Counted from the stretch's first letter, positions 16,974-29,599 are shown. The stretch is 64,000 nucleotides of DNA from Hydrogenophilales bacterium 28-61-23 (GCA_002281555.1 NCGJ01000007.1:57923-121922); one strand, 5' to 3'. The notes: generated from the letters alone by a model not told the origin. Program-made: numbers and translations.

Positions 16974-17792
16974 TCAGCCCGGTTTGCGCCCCTGGGCGTA
17001 GAGCACTTCCACATGCAGGGGGATGCCCTGGCCCCGGTCCAGCGCAGCGATCTCGGCCAGGTGCTCGGCGCGGAAGCGCGCCAGGTCCGGCTCCGAAAGC
17101 TGGCTGAGCAAGCCGCGGAAGCCGGCGTACCAGAGCACGTCCCACCAGCCATCGGCGTCGGGCAGGGGATAGCTCAGGTCGCGCCGCGCCACCCGGATCT
17201 GCTCCAGGCCGGCGGCGGACAGCAAGGCATGGTTCAGGCCCTCGTCGCTCAGGCGCTTCCAGCTTAGGGGCGGAACCTCCACACCGTAGCGTTCGATGCG
17301 GGCCAGGAACAGGTCAATGTTGGGCGCGAACGAGGCCTCGGAAAAACCGCACACCAGCACCTGCCCGCCCGGCTTGAGGCGATCGACGATGCCGCGCAGG
17401 CAAGCCTCCATGTCGGCGACGAAGAACAGGGCGAACGCAGCCGTGGCGCAGTGGAAGCGGTCCGGCGGGAAGCTCAGGTCGGTCATGTCCATGGCCTGGA
17501 ACACCACATTGCCCAGGCCCCGCTCGGTGGCCTTGCCCGCCGCCTGGCGCAGCATGCCGTCCGACATGTCGATGCCGGTGACCTGGCCCTCGGGCAGGCA
17601 GTGGGCCAGGGTCAGGGCCACCGCGCCGGTGCCGGTGGCCACATCCAGCACGTGTTCATGGCCGGCGAGTTGGAGCTGGTCCACCAGATGCGCCGCGCTC
17701 TCGGGAAAGAAGCGCAGCGCCGGCCGGTCGTAGCCGGACGCGACGGTGTTGAAGGTCTGGCGGATGAATTCCTTGCGCTGGGTTTCGTCCAT
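16974..17792 (-). CDS. Class I SAM-dependent methyltransferase (UbiE-like)
   Basis: 272 residues. SAM-binding motif I is seen in VLDVATGTGAVALTLA, the acidic end of strand 2 in VTGIDMSDGML, and later motifs in FHCATAAFALFFVADM and LKPGGQVLVCGF. The FNTVASGYDRPALRFFP start resembles UbiE-type enzymes. The substrate is not known. It is divergent from nifH and shares the nifH upstream region, but no sigma-54 site on its strand was noticed. Confidence 0.85.
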   Translation of the reverse strand: MDETQRKEFIRQTFNTVASGYDRPALRFFPESAAHLVDQLQLAGHEHVLDVATGTGAVALTLAHCLPEGQVTGIDMSDGMLRQAAGKATERGLGNVVFQAMDMTDLSFPPDRFHCATAAFALFFVADMEACLRGIVDRLKPGGQVLVCGFSEASFAPNIDLFLARIERYGVEVPPLSWKRLSDEGLNHALLSAAGLEQIRVARRDLSYPLPDADGWWDVLWYAGFRGLLSQLSEPDLARFRAEHLAEIAALDRGQGIPLHVEVLYAQGRKPG

Positions 17793-17921
17793 GGGTTTCT
17801 CCTTGTCGGTGGGTGTATCGGTGCGGGTCCGTTGTCTATAGCTAGCGCGCGGTCAGGCCATGCCTTGTTTACACAACGACACGCCTTTCTCGCTACCTTG
17901 CCAAGGCCGACAACGCTGTAG

Positions 17922-19061
<1,140 letters not shown>

Positions 19062-19209
19062 TACCCCCGCGTCATCCCTCGCGAGAAGGATGCCGGATTC
19101 GTAGGCGCCAAAGCGCAAACGAGTCCGCTGCCCGACCCGCGTTGGGATGGCGAACAAAAACCTGAACATGCCTGCTACAGATTGGTGGCGGTGTGAAAGG
19201 AGAAATGAA

Positions 19210-20697
19210 ATGTCGAATCTGACGCGCGAAGAAACCGAAGCCCTCATTGCCGAGGTGCTCGAGGTTTATCCTGAAAAAGCCCAGAAAGACCGGGCCAAGC
19301 ATCTGGCTGTAAACGACCAGAGCATCGAACAATCCAAGAAGTGCATCACTTCCAACCGCAAGTCGCTGCCCGGCGTGATGACCATCCGCGGCTGCGCCTA
19401 TGCCGGTTCAAAAGGTGTGGTTTGGGGTCCGATCAAGGACATGATCCACATCTCTCACGGCCCCGTCGGCTGCGGCCAATATTCCCGCGCCGGACGCCGC
19501 AACTATTACGTCGGCATCACCGGCGTCAACACCTACGGCACGATGAACTTCACCTCCGACTTCCAGGAGAAGGACATCGTGTTCGGCGGCGACAAGAAAC
19601 TGGCCAAGCTGATCGGTGAGATCGAAGGCCTGTTCCCGCTGCACAAAGGCATCTCGGTGCAGTCCGAGTGCCCAATCGGCCTGATCGGCGACGACATCGA
19701 AGCCGTTTCCAAGAAAGCCGCCGCCGAACTCGACAAGCCGGTCGTGCCGGTGCGCTGCGAAGGTTTCCGCGGCGTGTCGCAGTCCCTCGGCCACCACATC
19801 GCCAACGACGCGATCCGCGACTGGGTGTTCGGCCGCGACGGCAAGGACGTGAAGCAGGAATTCGTGCCTGGCCCGTATGACGTGTCCATCATCGGCGACT
19901 ACAACATCGGCGGCGACGCCTGGTCTTCCCGCATCCTGCTGGAAGAAATGGGTCTGCGCGTGGTGGCCCAGTGGTCCGGCGACGGCACCCTGGCCGAGAT
20001 CGAGCTGACGCCCAAGGTCAAGCTCAACCTGATCCACTGCTACCGTTCGATGAACTACATCGCCCGGCACATGGAAGAGAAGTACGCCATCCCCTGGATC
20101 GAATACAACTTCTTCGGCCCGACCAAGATCGCCGAGTCGCTGCGCGCCATCGCCGCCCACTTCGACGACAAGATCAAGGCCGGCGCGGAAGCGGTCATCG
20201 CCAAGTATCAGCCCATGGTCGACGCCATCGTCGCCAAGTACCGCACCCGCCTGGAAGGCAAGCGCGTGATGTTGTACGTCGGCGGCCTGCGCCCGCGCCA
20301 CGTCATCGGTTCGTATGAAGACCTGGGCATGGAAGTGGTCGGCACCGGCTACGAATTCGGCCACAACGACGACTACGACCGCACCATCAAAGAGATGGGC
20401 AACGCCACGCTGTTGTACGACGACGTCACCGGCTTCGAATTCGAAGAGTTCGTCAAACGCGTCAAGCCCGACCTGATCGGCTCTGGCATCAAGGAAAAGT
20501 ACATCTTCCAGAAGATGGGCGTTCCCTTCCGCCAGATGCACTCCTGGGACTACTCCGGCCCGTACCACGGCTACGACGGTTTCGCCATTTTCGCCCGCGA
20601 TATGGACATGACCATCAACAACCCGTGCTGGAAGACGCTCCATGCGCCCTGGCTGAAGAAGCCGGAAGCCGTCGAGGAACTGGCGAAAGCCGCGTAA
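19210..20697 (+). CDS. nifD: Nitrogenase molybdenum-iron protein alpha chain NifD
   Basis: 495 residues. P-cluster ligands Cys62 (IRGCAYAG), Cys88 (GPVGCGQ) and Cys154 ([11 protein letters not shown]) and FeMo-cofactor ligands Cys277 (LIHCYRS) and His444 (MHSWDYSGP) are all present. Gln191 and His195 (SQSLGHH) near the cofactor mark a molybdenum nitrogenase. The start at 19210 was chosen for its AAAGGAG site; a longer frame to 19147 has no homology. It lies 148 bp after nifH with no clear terminator between. Confidence 0.99.
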   Translation: MSNLTREETEALIAEVLEVYPEKAQKDRAKHLAVNDQSIEQSKKCITSNRKSLPGVMTIRGCAYAGSKGVVWGPIKDMIHISHGPVGCGQYSRAGRRNYYVGITGVNTYGTMNFTSDFQEKDIVFGGDKKLAKLIGEIEGLFPLHKGISVQSECPIGLIGDDIEAVSKKAAAELDKPVVPVRCEGFRGVSQSLGHHIANDAIRDWVFGRDGKDVKQEFVPGPYDVSIIGDYNIGGDAWSSRILLEEMGLRVVAQWSGDGTLAEIELTPKVKLNLIHCYRSMNYIARHMEEKYAIPWIEYNFFGPTKIAESLRAIAAHFDDKIKAGAEAVIAKYQPMVDAIVAKYRTRLEGKRVMLYVGGLRPRHVIGSYEDLGMEVVGTGYEFGHNDDYDRTIKEMGNATLLYDDVTGFEFEEFVKRVKPDLIGSGIKEKYIFQKMGVPFRQMHSWDYSGPYHGYDGFAIFARDMDMTINNPCWKTLHAPWLKKPEAVEELAKAA

Positions 20698-20704
20698 GGC
20701 AGAT

Positions 20705-20741
20705 GTTGGGTTACGGCGCAAATAACCGCGCCTGACCCAAC
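20705..20741. repeat. Palindromic intergenic repeat, GTTGGGT family
   Basis: GTTGGGTTACGGCGC and GCGCCTGACCCAAC pair across a short loop between nifD and nifK. A related copy is at 49375-49454. Confidence 0.6.
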
Positions 20742-20807
20742 CTACGCAAGACACCGATCAACCTATGCCCGTGTCCGCAGATTGGCGGCTCGGGCCAGGA
20801 GATGAAC

Positions 20808-22376
20808 ATGCAAGTCGTTGAAGACATCAAACCGTCCTACCCCTTGTTCCGCGATGACCAGTACAAGGACATGCTGCACAACAAACAGCAGTTGTTCGAA
20901 GAGCGCATCGACGAAACCAAGCTGGCGGAAACCTTCCAGTGGACCACCACGGTGGAATACCAGGAACTCAATTTCAAGCGCGAAGCGCTGACCATCAACC
21001 CGGCCAAGGCCTGCCAGCCGCTCGGCGCCGTGCTGTGCGCCCTGGGCTTCGAAAAGACCCTGCCCTATGTGCATGGTTCGCAAGGCTGCGTGGCTTACTT
21101 CCGTACCTACTTCAATCGCCACTTCAAGGAGCCGATCTCCTGCGTGTCCGATTCCATGACCGAAGACGCGGCGGTGTTCGGCGGCCAGAAGAACATGTAC
21201 GACGGCCTGGAAAACGCCCTCGCGCTGTACAAGCCCGACATGATCGCGGTGTCCACCACCTGTATGGCGGAAGTCATCGGCGACGACCTCAACGCCTTCA
21301 TCAACAACACCAAGAAGGAAGGCCACATCGCCCAGGACTATCCGGTCCCCTACGCCCACACTCCGTCTTTCGTCGGCAGCCATGTCACCGGCTGGGACAA
21401 CATGTTCGAAGGCATCGCCCGCTACTTCACGCTGAACTACATGGCGGACAAGAAGGTCGGCAGCAACGGCAAGATCAACATCGTGCCGGGCTTCGAAACC
21501 TATCTGGGCAACTTCCGCGTCATCCATCGCATGCTGGATGAAATGGGCGTCGCGCACACCCTGATGTCCGACCCGACCGAAGTCCTGGATACCCCGGCCG
21601 ATGGCGAATTCCGCATGTACGCGGGCGGCACCAGCATGGCCGAGGTGAAGGATGCGCCGAACGCCATCACCACCTTCCTGCTGCAACCGATGCAACTGGA
21701 AAAGACCAAGAAACTGGTCGAGACCACCTGGACCCATGAAGTGCCCAAGCTGAATATTCCGATGGGCCTGGAATGGACCGACGAGTGGCTGATGAAGGTG
21801 TCCGAAGTCACCGGCAAGCCGATCCCCGCCAGTCTGGCCAAGGAACGCGGCCGTCTGGTCGACATGATGACCGACAGCCACACCTGGCTGCACGGCAAGA
21901 AGTTCGCCCTCTACGGCGACCCGGACTTCGTCATGGGCATGAGCAAGTTCCTGCTCGAACTCGGCGCCGAGCCGATCCACGTGCTATGCAACAACGGCAG
22001 CAAGAAGTGGAACAAGGCGATGCAGAAGGTGCTGGCGGATTCGCCCTACGGCGCCAACTGCAAGACCTACCCCGGCGCCGACCTGTGGCACATGCGCAGC
22101 CTGGTGTTCACCGAGAAGCCCGACTTCCTGATCGGCAACAGCTACGGCAAGTTCATCCAGCGCGACACCCTGCACAAGGGCAAGGAGTTTGAAGTGCCGC
22201 TGATCCGCCTCGGCTTCCCGATCTTCGACCGCCACCACCTGCACCGCATGACCACCCTGGGTTACGAGGGCGCCATGTACATGCTGACCACCCTGGTGAA
22301 CGCGGTGCTGGAACGTCTGGACGAAGAGACCCGCGGCATGGGCACGACGGACTACAACTACGATCTTATTCGTTGA
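20808..22376 (+). CDS. nifK: Nitrogenase molybdenum-iron protein beta chain NifK
   Basis: 522 residues. P-cluster ligands Cys69 (AKACQPLG), Cys94 (HGSQGCVAY) and Cys152 (STTCMAEVIGDD) are in place, with the N-terminal extension typical of the Azotobacter-type beta chain. The subunit forms the alpha2-beta2 MoFe protein with NifD. The ATG at 20808 sits 6 nt after AGGAG; an ATG at 20802 is in frame but touches that site. Confidence 0.99.
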   Translation: MQVVEDIKPSYPLFRDDQYKDMLHNKQQLFEERIDETKLAETFQWTTTVEYQELNFKREALTINPAKACQPLGAVLCALGFEKTLPYVHGSQGCVAYFRTYFNRHFKEPISCVSDSMTEDAAVFGGQKNMYDGLENALALYKPDMIAVSTTCMAEVIGDDLNAFINNTKKEGHIAQDYPVPYAHTPSFVGSHVTGWDNMFEGIARYFTLNYMADKKVGSNGKINIVPGFETYLGNFRVIHRMLDEMGVAHTLMSDPTEVLDTPADGEFRMYAGGTSMAEVKDAPNAITTFLLQPMQLEKTKKLVETTWTHEVPKLNIPMGLEWTDEWLMKVSEVTGKPIPASLAKERGRLVDMMTDSHTWLHGKKFALYGDPDFVMGMSKFLLELGAEPIHVLCNNGSKKWNKAMQKVLADSPYGANCKTYPGADLWHMRSLVFTEKPDFLIGNSYGKFIQRDTLHKGKEFEVPLIRLGFPIFDRHHLHRMTTLGYEGAMYMLTTLVNAVLERLDEETRGMGTTDYNYDLIR

Positions 22377-22384
22377 CGCCCTTC

Positions 22385-22410
22385 CCCCTCCCCCGCCTAC
22401 GGGGGAGGGG
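22385..22410. repeat. Palindromic intergenic repeat, CCCCTCCCCCG family
   Basis: CCCCTCCCCCG and CGGGGGAGGGG form an 11-bp stem with a 4-nt loop between nifK and nifT. Related copies lie at 22965, 53592 and 55442. Confidence 0.65.
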
Positions 22411-22430
22411 AGGAATCCAAGGAGCCTCCC

Positions 22431-22655
22431 ATGGCCAACATCATGATTCGGCGCAGCGACAAGGGCGATTACGTGTTCTACCTGCCCAAGCGCGATCTCG
22501 AGGACACCATCGTCTCGATGGAGTTCGACACCCCGGAGAAATGGGGCGGCGAGATCAAGCTGAACAACGGCGGCGCGTATTTCATCGAGCCCCAGACTGC
22601 CCCGGAACGACTGCCCTATTCGGTGCGCGCCAAGCGCCTGGATGCGGCGGAGTAA
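22431..22655 (+). CDS. nifT: Nitrogen fixation protein NifT (FixU)
   Basis: 74 residues beginning MANIMIRRSDKGDYVFYLPKRDLE, the family pattern of NifT/FixU, with WGGEIKLNNGGAYFIE in the middle. NifT always travels with nifDK; its exact job is unclear, possibly in NifDK maturation, and loss has little effect in tested species. It lies 54 bp after nifK, across a repeat. Confidence 0.96.
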   Translation: MANIMIRRSDKGDYVFYLPKRDLEDTIVSMEFDTPEKWGGEIKLNNGGAYFIEPQTAPERLPYSVRAKRLDAAE

Positions 22656-22660
22656 TGACA

Positions 22661-22742
22661 GTGAAAAGTGAAGAGTGACTCGCCACTGCCTGGCTCAAGT
22701 GAAAAGTACCTCACGTTTCACCTTTCACATTTCACCTTTCAC
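22661..22742. repeat. GTGAAA/TTTCAC intergenic repeat, copy 1
   Basis: GTGAAAAGTGAA at the left is answered by several TTTCAC units at the right, forming an imperfect inverted repeat between nifT and the ferredoxin gene. A second copy is at 49994-50067. Confidence 0.6.
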
Positions 22743-22756
22743 GAAAGGAATTTGAA

Positions 22757-22957
22757 ATGGCGCTACAAATCGTTGCCGATCTCTGCACCGCCTGCGCGGA
22801 TTGCGAAGCAGACTGCCCGACCGCCTCCATCCGGAGGAAGAAAGGCGTCTACATCATCAACCCGGACACCTGCACCGAATGCGAGGGCGATTACGACAAG
22901 CCCAAGTGCGTATCGCTGTGTCCGATCGACAACTGCATCATCCCGCTGGCAGCCTGA
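22757..22957 (+). CDS. 2[4Fe-4S] ferredoxin, nif-associated
   Basis: 66 residues with two cluster motifs: CTACADCEADCP and CTECEGDYDKPKCVSLCP, the second with the longer C-x2-C-x8-C-x3-C spacing seen in nif-linked ferredoxins of the FdxN/VnfF type. Such ferredoxins feed electrons to NifH or take part in cofactor assembly. The ATG is preceded by GAAAGGAA. It lies in the nifHDKT-nifY run. Confidence 0.93.
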   Translation: MALQIVADLCTACADCEADCPTASIRRKKGVYIINPDTCTECEGDYDKPKCVSLCPIDNCIIPLAA

Positions 22958-22964
22958 CCTTTAG

Positions 22965-23002
22965 CCCCTCCCCCGCAAGCGGGAGAGGGGTTGGGGAGAG
23001 GG
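22965..23002. repeat. Palindromic repeat, GCGGGAGAGGGGTTGGGG family
   Basis: CCCCTCCCCCGC and GCGGGAGAGGGG pair over an AA loop and are followed by TTGGGGAGAGGG. It lies between the ferredoxin and nifY. Confidence 0.65.
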
Positions 23003-23024
23003 AAATGAATTCAAGGAGCCCATC

Positions 23025-23738
23025 ATGACCACCATCACCAAAGGCGCCGCATTGCGCATAGCCCTGGCCGCCAAGGCCATGTCGGATGTGGACATGCGCG
23101 CATTCACCTTGAAGCTGGCTGAAAAACTGGGCCTGCCGATCAACGAAGACAAGCTCGCCACCCTCACCGTGGCCGACCTCAAGCTGGTGCTGTCCGGCGA
23201 GGAAACCGTCGAGCCGGATGTCGATGCCGCCAGCCTGAAGCTCGCCGTGCGTTACCTCTGGGGCGAGAACGGCGACGACGACAACTCCGTGCCGAAACCC
23301 GACGCCTACAACGAGGGCGAAATGCCCGGCAGCCTGCGCGTGGCGGTCGCCTCCAACAGCGCCGACAACCTCGACGGCCATTTCGGCTCGGCGCCGCGCT
23401 TCCTGATCTATCAGGTCGGCCGCGACGCCATCAAGCTGATCGACGTGCGCCCGACGCTGGTCGCCGACGCCGCCGAAGACAAGAATGTTGCCCGTTCCGA
23501 ACTGATCAACGACTGCCAGATCGTCTACGTCCAATCCATCGGCGGCCCGGCCGCCGCCAAAGTGGTGCGCGCCAATGTGCACCCGATCAAGTTCCCGCAA
23601 CCCGCGCCGGCGCGGGTTGCGCTGGCCCGACTGCAAGGCACGCTGGAAGCGCCGCCGCCCTGGCTGGCCCGGATCATGGGCGTGGAAGCCAAGAGCCTGA
23701 GCCAGTTCACTCACGACGAAGAAACCGAGGAGGCCTGA
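23025..23738 (+). CDS. nifY: NifY/NafY-type FeMo-cofactor-binding protein
   Basis: 237 residues. The N-terminal helical domain (ALRIALAAKAM to VADLKLVLSGEE) is followed by a NifX-like dinitrogenase iron-molybdenum cofactor domain (LRVAVASNSADNLDGHFGSAPRFLIYQV, IVYVQSIGGPAAAKV). The HFG segment is the family's cofactor-binding site. NifY/NafY holds FeMo-co or apo-NifDK during assembly. Its position just after nifHDKT fits nifY. NafY is an equally good name. Confidence 0.9.
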   Translation: MTTITKGAALRIALAAKAMSDVDMRAFTLKLAEKLGLPINEDKLATLTVADLKLVLSGEETVEPDVDAASLKLAVRYLWGENGDDDNSVPKPDAYNEGEMPGSLRVAVASNSADNLDGHFGSAPRFLIYQVGRDAIKLIDVRPTLVADAAEDKNVARSELINDCQIVYVQSIGGPAAAKVVRANVHPIKFPQPAPARVALARLQGTLEAPPPWLARIMGVEAKSLSQFTHDEETEEA

Positions 23739-23742
23739 CGCC

Positions 23743-24015
23743 ATGCCCCTCGATGCCGACATCCTTGCCGCAGTCGCGGCCCGCGCCGCTGAAATGGATC
23801 TCAGCGAAGCCAGCGTCACGCATTTGCGTCGGGAATGGCCCGGCGTCCACTTCACCTTCTGCGGCGAGGACGATGTGCCGGCCCGCCTGAGCCCGGTCCT
23901 CGAAGGACAGGGGTTCAACCTCTATCTGGTCAACAACGCGGACCACTGCGTCGCCTTCACCGGCGATCTTGAAATCGCCACCGGCATCGTGCTGGCCACG
24001 GTTTCGGAAGACTGA
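23743..24015 (+). CDS. DUF6129 family protein, nif-associated
   Basis: 90 residues, starting 4 bp after the nifY stop, so co-transcribed. The LSEASVTHLRREWPGVHFTFCGEDDVPA segment and C-terminal FNLYLVNNADHCVAFTGDLEIATGIVLA fit the small DUF6129 proteins found next to nifY or nifDK in proteobacteria. Function is unknown. A strong terminator follows. Confidence 0.8.
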   Translation: MPLDADILAAVAARAAEMDLSEASVTHLRREWPGVHFTFCGEDDVPARLSPVLEGQGFNLYLVNNADHCVAFTGDLEIATGIVLATVSED

Positions 24016-24018
24016 GGC

Positions 24019-24048
24019 GCGGGCATGCGGCCGCGCCCGCTTTTTTTT
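24019..24048 (+). terminator. Intrinsic terminator of the nifHDKT-nifY operon
   Basis: GCGGGC (24019-24024) and GCCCGC (24035-24040) pair around a GC-rich loop and are followed by eight T. Confidence 0.75.
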
Positions 24049-24053
24049 GCCAA

Positions 24054-24080
24054 TCGTTATGTCGTAGCCATGCATAACGA
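24054..24080. promoter_or_regulatory. ModE-like box before modE
   Basis: TCGTTATG (24054-24061) and CATAACGA (24073-24080) form a perfect 8-bp inverted repeat with an 11-nt centre, similar to the CG-TAT...ATA-CG molybdate boxes bound by ModE. It lies 28 bp before modE and suggests molybdate-dependent autoregulation of modEABC. Confidence 0.6.
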
Positions 24081-24107
24081 ATCATCGTCAGACCATTGGA
24101 GCCTTGC

Positions 24108-25720
<1,613 letters not shown>

Positions 25721-25734
25721 TTCCGGACTTGCAT

Positions 25735-26427
25735 ATGGGTCTCAACCCCGCTGGCTTTACCCCCGCCGACCTCGCCGCCGTCTGGCTTACCCTCAAGCTG
25801 GCCGGCGTCACCACCGCGCTACTGCTGCTGATCGGTACGCCCATCGCCTGGTGGCTGGCGCGCACGCGCTCGTGGTGGAAAGGGCCGGTCGGCGCGGTCG
25901 TGGCGCTGCCGCTGGTGTTGCCGCCGACGGTGATCGGCTTCTATCTGCTGGTGACCATGGGCCCGAACGGGCCGGTCGGGCAGTTCACCCAGTCGCTTGG
26001 CCTCGGCGTGCTGCCGTTCACCTTCGCCGGCCTGGTGGTGGCCTCGGTGTTCTATTCGTTGCCCTTCGTGGTGCAGCCATTGCAGAACGCTTTTGAAGCC
26101 ATTGGCGACCGGCCGCTTGAGGCCGCCGCCACGTTGCGCGCCTCGCCGCTGGATACTTTCTTCAGCGTTGTCCTGCCGCTGGCGCGACCGGGCTACCTCA
26201 CCGCCAGCGTGCTGGGTTTTGCCCATACCGTGGGCGAGTTCGGCGTGGTGCTGATGATCGGCGGCAACATCGAGGGCGAAACGCGGGTGATATCGGTACA
26301 GATCTACGACCATGTCGAGGCGATGGAATACGGCCAGGCTCATTGGCTTTCCGCCGGCATGTTGGCGTTTGCGTTCGTCGTGCTGCTGGCGCTGTACACG
26401 CTGAACCCGAGCGGGAAACGGAAATGA
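25735..26427 (+). CDS. modB: Molybdate ABC transporter permease ModB
   Basis: 230 residues with about five membrane segments. The EAA-type loop [26 protein letters not shown] contacts Mod[16 protein letters not shown] and [17 protein letters not shown] are typical ModB stretches. The stop overlaps the modC start, so translation is coupled. Confidence 0.97.
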   Translation: MGLNPAGFTPADLAAVWLTLKLAGVTTALLLLIGTPIAWWLARTRSWWKGPVGAVVALPLVLPPTVIGFYLLVTMGPNGPVGQFTQSLGLGVLPFTFAGLVVASVFYSLPFVVQPLQNAFEAIGDRPLEAAATLRASPLDTFFSVVLPLARPGYLTASVLGFAHTVGEFGVVLMIGGNIEGETRVISVQIYDHVEAMEYGQAHWLSAGMLAFAFVVLLALYTLNPSGKRK

Positions 26428-27515
26428 GCCAACCCGTGAGCAGCATCCACGCCCGCTTCAAACTCGACCGCGCGGGCTTTTCCCTCGATGTCGATCTCGA
26501 CCTGCCGAATCGTGGTGTCACCGCCTTGTTCGGCCATTCCGGTTCTGGCAAGACCACATTGTTGCGCTGTATCGCCGGGTTGGAACGGGCGCCGGGCGCG
26601 TTGAATATGAACGGCGAAGTCTGGCAGGACGCCACGACTTTTCTGCCCACCCACAAGCGCGCACTGGGTTATGTGTTTCAGGAAGCCAGCTTATTCCCGC
26701 ACCTTTCCGCGCGCGGCAATCTGGAATATGGCCGCAAGCGGGCCAGCGGTGGCATGGACCGCAAAGCGCTCGACCACATCGTCGAACTGCTCGGCATCGG
26801 CCCGCTACTGGAACGCCGCCCGGACCAACTCTCAGGCGGCGAGCGCCAACGTGTCGGCATCGCCCGCGCGCTGGCAGTGAAGCCTCGACTGTTGCTGATG
26901 GACGAGCCGCTCGCCGCGCTCGATCTGGCGCGCAAGCAGGAAATCCTGCCCTACCTGGAACGTCTGCATGAGGAACTGGAGATTCCCGTGCTCTATGTCA
27001 GCCATGCCCCGGACGAAGTCGCCCGCCTGGCCGATCATATCGTGGTGATGGAGGCCGGCCGCGCCGTCGCCGCCGGGCCGCTGACCGAGACGCTGGCGCG
27101 GCTCGATCTGCCTATCCACCTTGGCGAGGATGCCGGCGTGGTGCTGGATGCGGTGGTCAGCGAACGCGACGCGCAATGGCAACTGGCGCGCGCGATCTTC
27201 AAGGACAATCCCGACGCCGGCGTCTGGGTACGCGATGGCGGTCATGCTGTAGGCCATCATGTCCGCGTGCGCATTCTGGCGCGCGACGTCAGCCTGGCAA
27301 TCACCCGGCACAGCGGCACCAGCATCCTCAACATCTTGCCCGGCGTGGTCGCGGAAATGGCCGATGACACCCATCCGGCGCTGGCCCTGGTGCGGGTCAA
27401 TGTCGGTGGCGCAGCGCTGGTGGCGCGGCTGACCCGGCGCTCCGCGCACGACCTCGGGCTGACTCCGGGCCAGATCGTCTACGCCCAGATCAAGGCGGTC
27501 GCGCTGATCGGTTGA
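26424..27515 (+). CDS. modC: Molybdate ABC transporter ATP-binding protein ModC
   Basis: 363 residues. Walker A is [10 protein letters not shown], the signature is LSGGERQR, and Walker B is [12 protein letters not shown]. The C-terminal third is a molybdate-binding TOBE domain ([14 protein letters not shown] to [16 protein letters not shown]), as in ModC but not in most ABC ATPases. The start overlaps modB by 4 nt (ATGA). Confidence 0.97.
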   Translation: MSQPVSSIHARFKLDRAGFSLDVDLDLPNRGVTALFGHSGSGKTTLLRCIAGLERAPGALNMNGEVWQDATTFLPTHKRALGYVFQEASLFPHLSARGNLEYGRKRASGGMDRKALDHIVELLGIGPLLERRPDQLSGGERQRVGIARALAVKPRLLLMDEPLAALDLARKQEILPYLERLHEELEIPVLYVSHAPDEVARLADHIVVMEAGRAVAAGPLTETLARLDLPIHLGEDAGVVLDAVVSERDAQWQLARAIFKDNPDAGVWVRDGGHAVGHHVRVRILARDVSLAITRHSGTSILNILPGVVAEMADDTHPALALVRVNVGGAALVARLTRRSAHDLGLTPGQIVYAQIKAVALIG

Positions 27516-27634
27516 ACAGGGCGCGCAAAAGCCCTTCCTTGCCATTCGCCAAGGCGGTCATGGCTCCGCAATAGCCGGGCTGTGATAATCGGGCACGATG
27601 CTCAATCCCGCGCATACATATAGATGAATCTCAT

Positions 27635-29599
27635 ATGAGCCAAGACAGTACATCCCTCACGCTTCCGGATGCCCCGGTCGAACTTGAATTGCCGGCATTG
27701 CCCGCGTTCATCGTGAACGATGAAAACGGTGTTTTCATCGTTCCGGCCGCGATGTCGGCGAAAGACGATTTCGCCTTGTTCGTCAATCGTCTGTACACAT
27801 CGGGCTTTCGTTTTCTCGCTCTCCGCTATGCGTTGTTCCAACGCTTGGTCCACGAATGGAAGCCAAATCCCGATGCCGCACCCGAGCAGTTGGCCGATGC
27901 CATCGTGCCGTTCGAAGCGGCCAGACGGGGAATATACAAGGGCGTGAAAATCACCCCCGGCGGCGAGAAAGCCGAGTACTTGTTCGAACCGGTGCTGGTC
28001 GAGACCATCGAGCGCACGCCGATATTCGGACCGCTCAGGGAAGACGGAAGCGCCGAAGTCGTCGATTGGTCCGAAAAACGCGACATGCAGCCAACCGAGC
28101 TCGATCCCGACGAGTTCGTGTTCGATCTATGGGGCAAGGGCGTGCGCTACGGTATCGACATGGAGCGTGTCTACGCAATCATCGCCGGCAAGGAAAAGGG
28201 GCGCTTCGAGATAGCCCGCATGCTGGCGCCGGAAGAGGGCGGCGATGCCGGCATCCTCGAGGTGTTCGAGGCTTTGCACCGCGACAACTCGCCTAAACGT
28301 TTGGCCGGCGGCCGCCTGGACCTGCGCCAGTTCAACAACCGTTTTCCGCAAATTGAAAAGGATGTGGCGATCTTCAAGAAAATCCCGCGCACCTTTGGTA
28401 AATCCGGCATGACCGTGGCCGGCAAGGTGCTGGAGCCCACGGGCAAACCCAAGGATTTCGACCTGCTCAGCCTGTCCGGGCCGGGTACTCGGGTGGAGAA
28501 ACGCGAGGATGGCGAGTACATCGTTGCCAGCATGGATGGTTTTCTGACCCTGGATAGCCAGACCAACCAAGTCTCCGTGACCGAGAAGGTGATCAATACC
28601 GAAGGCGTCAGCCTGCGCACCACCGGCGACTTGAAGTTGCCCGGTGACGAGTTCGAAACCCTCGGCGATGTCCAGGAAGGCCGCATTGTCGAGGGGAAGC
28701 ACATGTCCTTCCACGGCGATGTCTATGGCCAGCTGCTTTCAAATGGCGGCGAGATCAAGATCGGCGGCAACATCGTCAAGGGCAAAGCGGTCAGTTCCGG
28801 TGGCTCGATCAGCGTAAAAGGGCGCGCCTCGCAGGCTGAGCTCAGGGCGGTGGGCGGTGTGATCGAAGTGTCTTCAGCCGAGGGCTGCGTCATTGTCGCC
28901 AGCAAGGTGCGCATCGAAACCGCCTACAGTTGCGAGATCCTCGCGGAGGTCGTCGAGGCGAAAATGCTGGAGGGGTGCGCGGTCGCCGCGAAAACCATTC
29001 ATATCGAGATCAGCTCGAACCGACGCGACGCGGAAACGGCGGTCAGCGTACTGATCCCGGACTTTGGCGAAATCCAGGCCCGGGAGAAAAAAATTGCCGA
29101 CGAACTGGAAAAATTGCAGCAATCCGAGTCCGTTCTTTCGGGGCAGATCGGACAACTCCGCAATCAGCCGGAATTGGTCGGCTACCTCAGCCTCGACGCG
29201 AAACTGAAGAAGGGCGAAATCAAACTCTCCGCCGAACAAACCGAACTGGCCCACAAGGCCGCTCAGCGTTTCAGGCCCATCATCCAGAAAATCCGCGAGC
29301 TTTCGCTTGCGCTGGATAAATTCAAGGCCAGGTCGGCGCAACTGCGGGCCGAGCTGCAAGAGGCCATTGGCCAGCACAACGAAATCGCCGCCGACATCGG
29401 CTGCCGTATCGATCAGGTCACCGGCGAAACCGTGGTGCGCACCTTACCGCTGCTTGCCCTCGAACCGGTTCTGTCGGATGCGCAGATCGAGGCGATCCAG
29501 CTTCGTTTGCGAAATTCCGGCGGCAACCAGCAGCGTCTGTATGCGGGCGCCGATGGCGGCTTCGAGTGGCATTTCGTCGAGGTCGTCGCGGAGCCATAA
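27635..29599 (+). CDS. FapA family protein (DUF342)
   Basis: 654 residues. The middle holds the FapA beta-helix region (SGMTVAGKVLEPTGKPKD, VSLRTTGDLKLPG, GGEIKIGGNIVKGKAVSSGGSISVKGRA), followed by a long coiled coil (about 490-600). DUF342 proteins bind membranes or polymers; in Vibrio and Pseudomonas one controls the localisation of signalling or polar proteins. No ribosome binding site is evident before the ATG. It stands alone, convergent with the Sel1 gene. Confidence 0.85.
   Translation: MSQDSTSLTLPDAPVELELPALPAFIVNDENGVFIVPAAMSAKDDFALFVNRLYTSGFRFLALRYALFQRLVHEWKPNPDAAPEQLADAIVPFEAARRGIYKGVKITPGGEKAEYLFEPVLVETIERTPIFGPLREDGSAEVVDWSEKRDMQPTELDPDEFVFDLWGKGVRYGIDMERVYAIIAGKEKGRFEIARMLAPEEGGDAGILEVFEALHRDNSPKRLAGGRLDLRQFNNRFPQIEKDVAIFKKIPRTFGKSGMTVAGKVLEPTGKPKDFDLLSLSGPGTRVEKREDGEYIVASMDGFLTLDSQTNQVSVTEKVINTEGVSLRTTGDLKLPGDEFETLGDVQEGRIVEGKHMSFHGDVYGQLLSNGGEIKIGGNIVKGKAVSSGGSISVKGRASQAELRAVGGVIEVSSAEGCVIVASKVRIETAYSCEILAEVVEAKMLEGCAVAAKTIHIEISSNRRDAETAVSVLIPDFGEIQAREKKIADELEKLQQSESVLSGQIGQLRNQPELVGYLSLDAKLKKGEIKLSAEQTELAHKAAQRFRPIIQKIRELSLALDKFKARSAQLRAELQEAIGQHNEIAADIGCRIDQVTGETVVRTLPLLALEPVLSDAQIEAIQLRLRNSGGNQQRLYAGADGGFEWHFVEVVAEP

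Noticed and set aside
19408..20754. Long minus-strand open frame (448 codons) antisense to nifD
   Set aside because: It mirrors the codon pattern of nifD in a GC-rich genome, has low-complexity Val/Asp/Ala-rich composition and no ribosome binding site.
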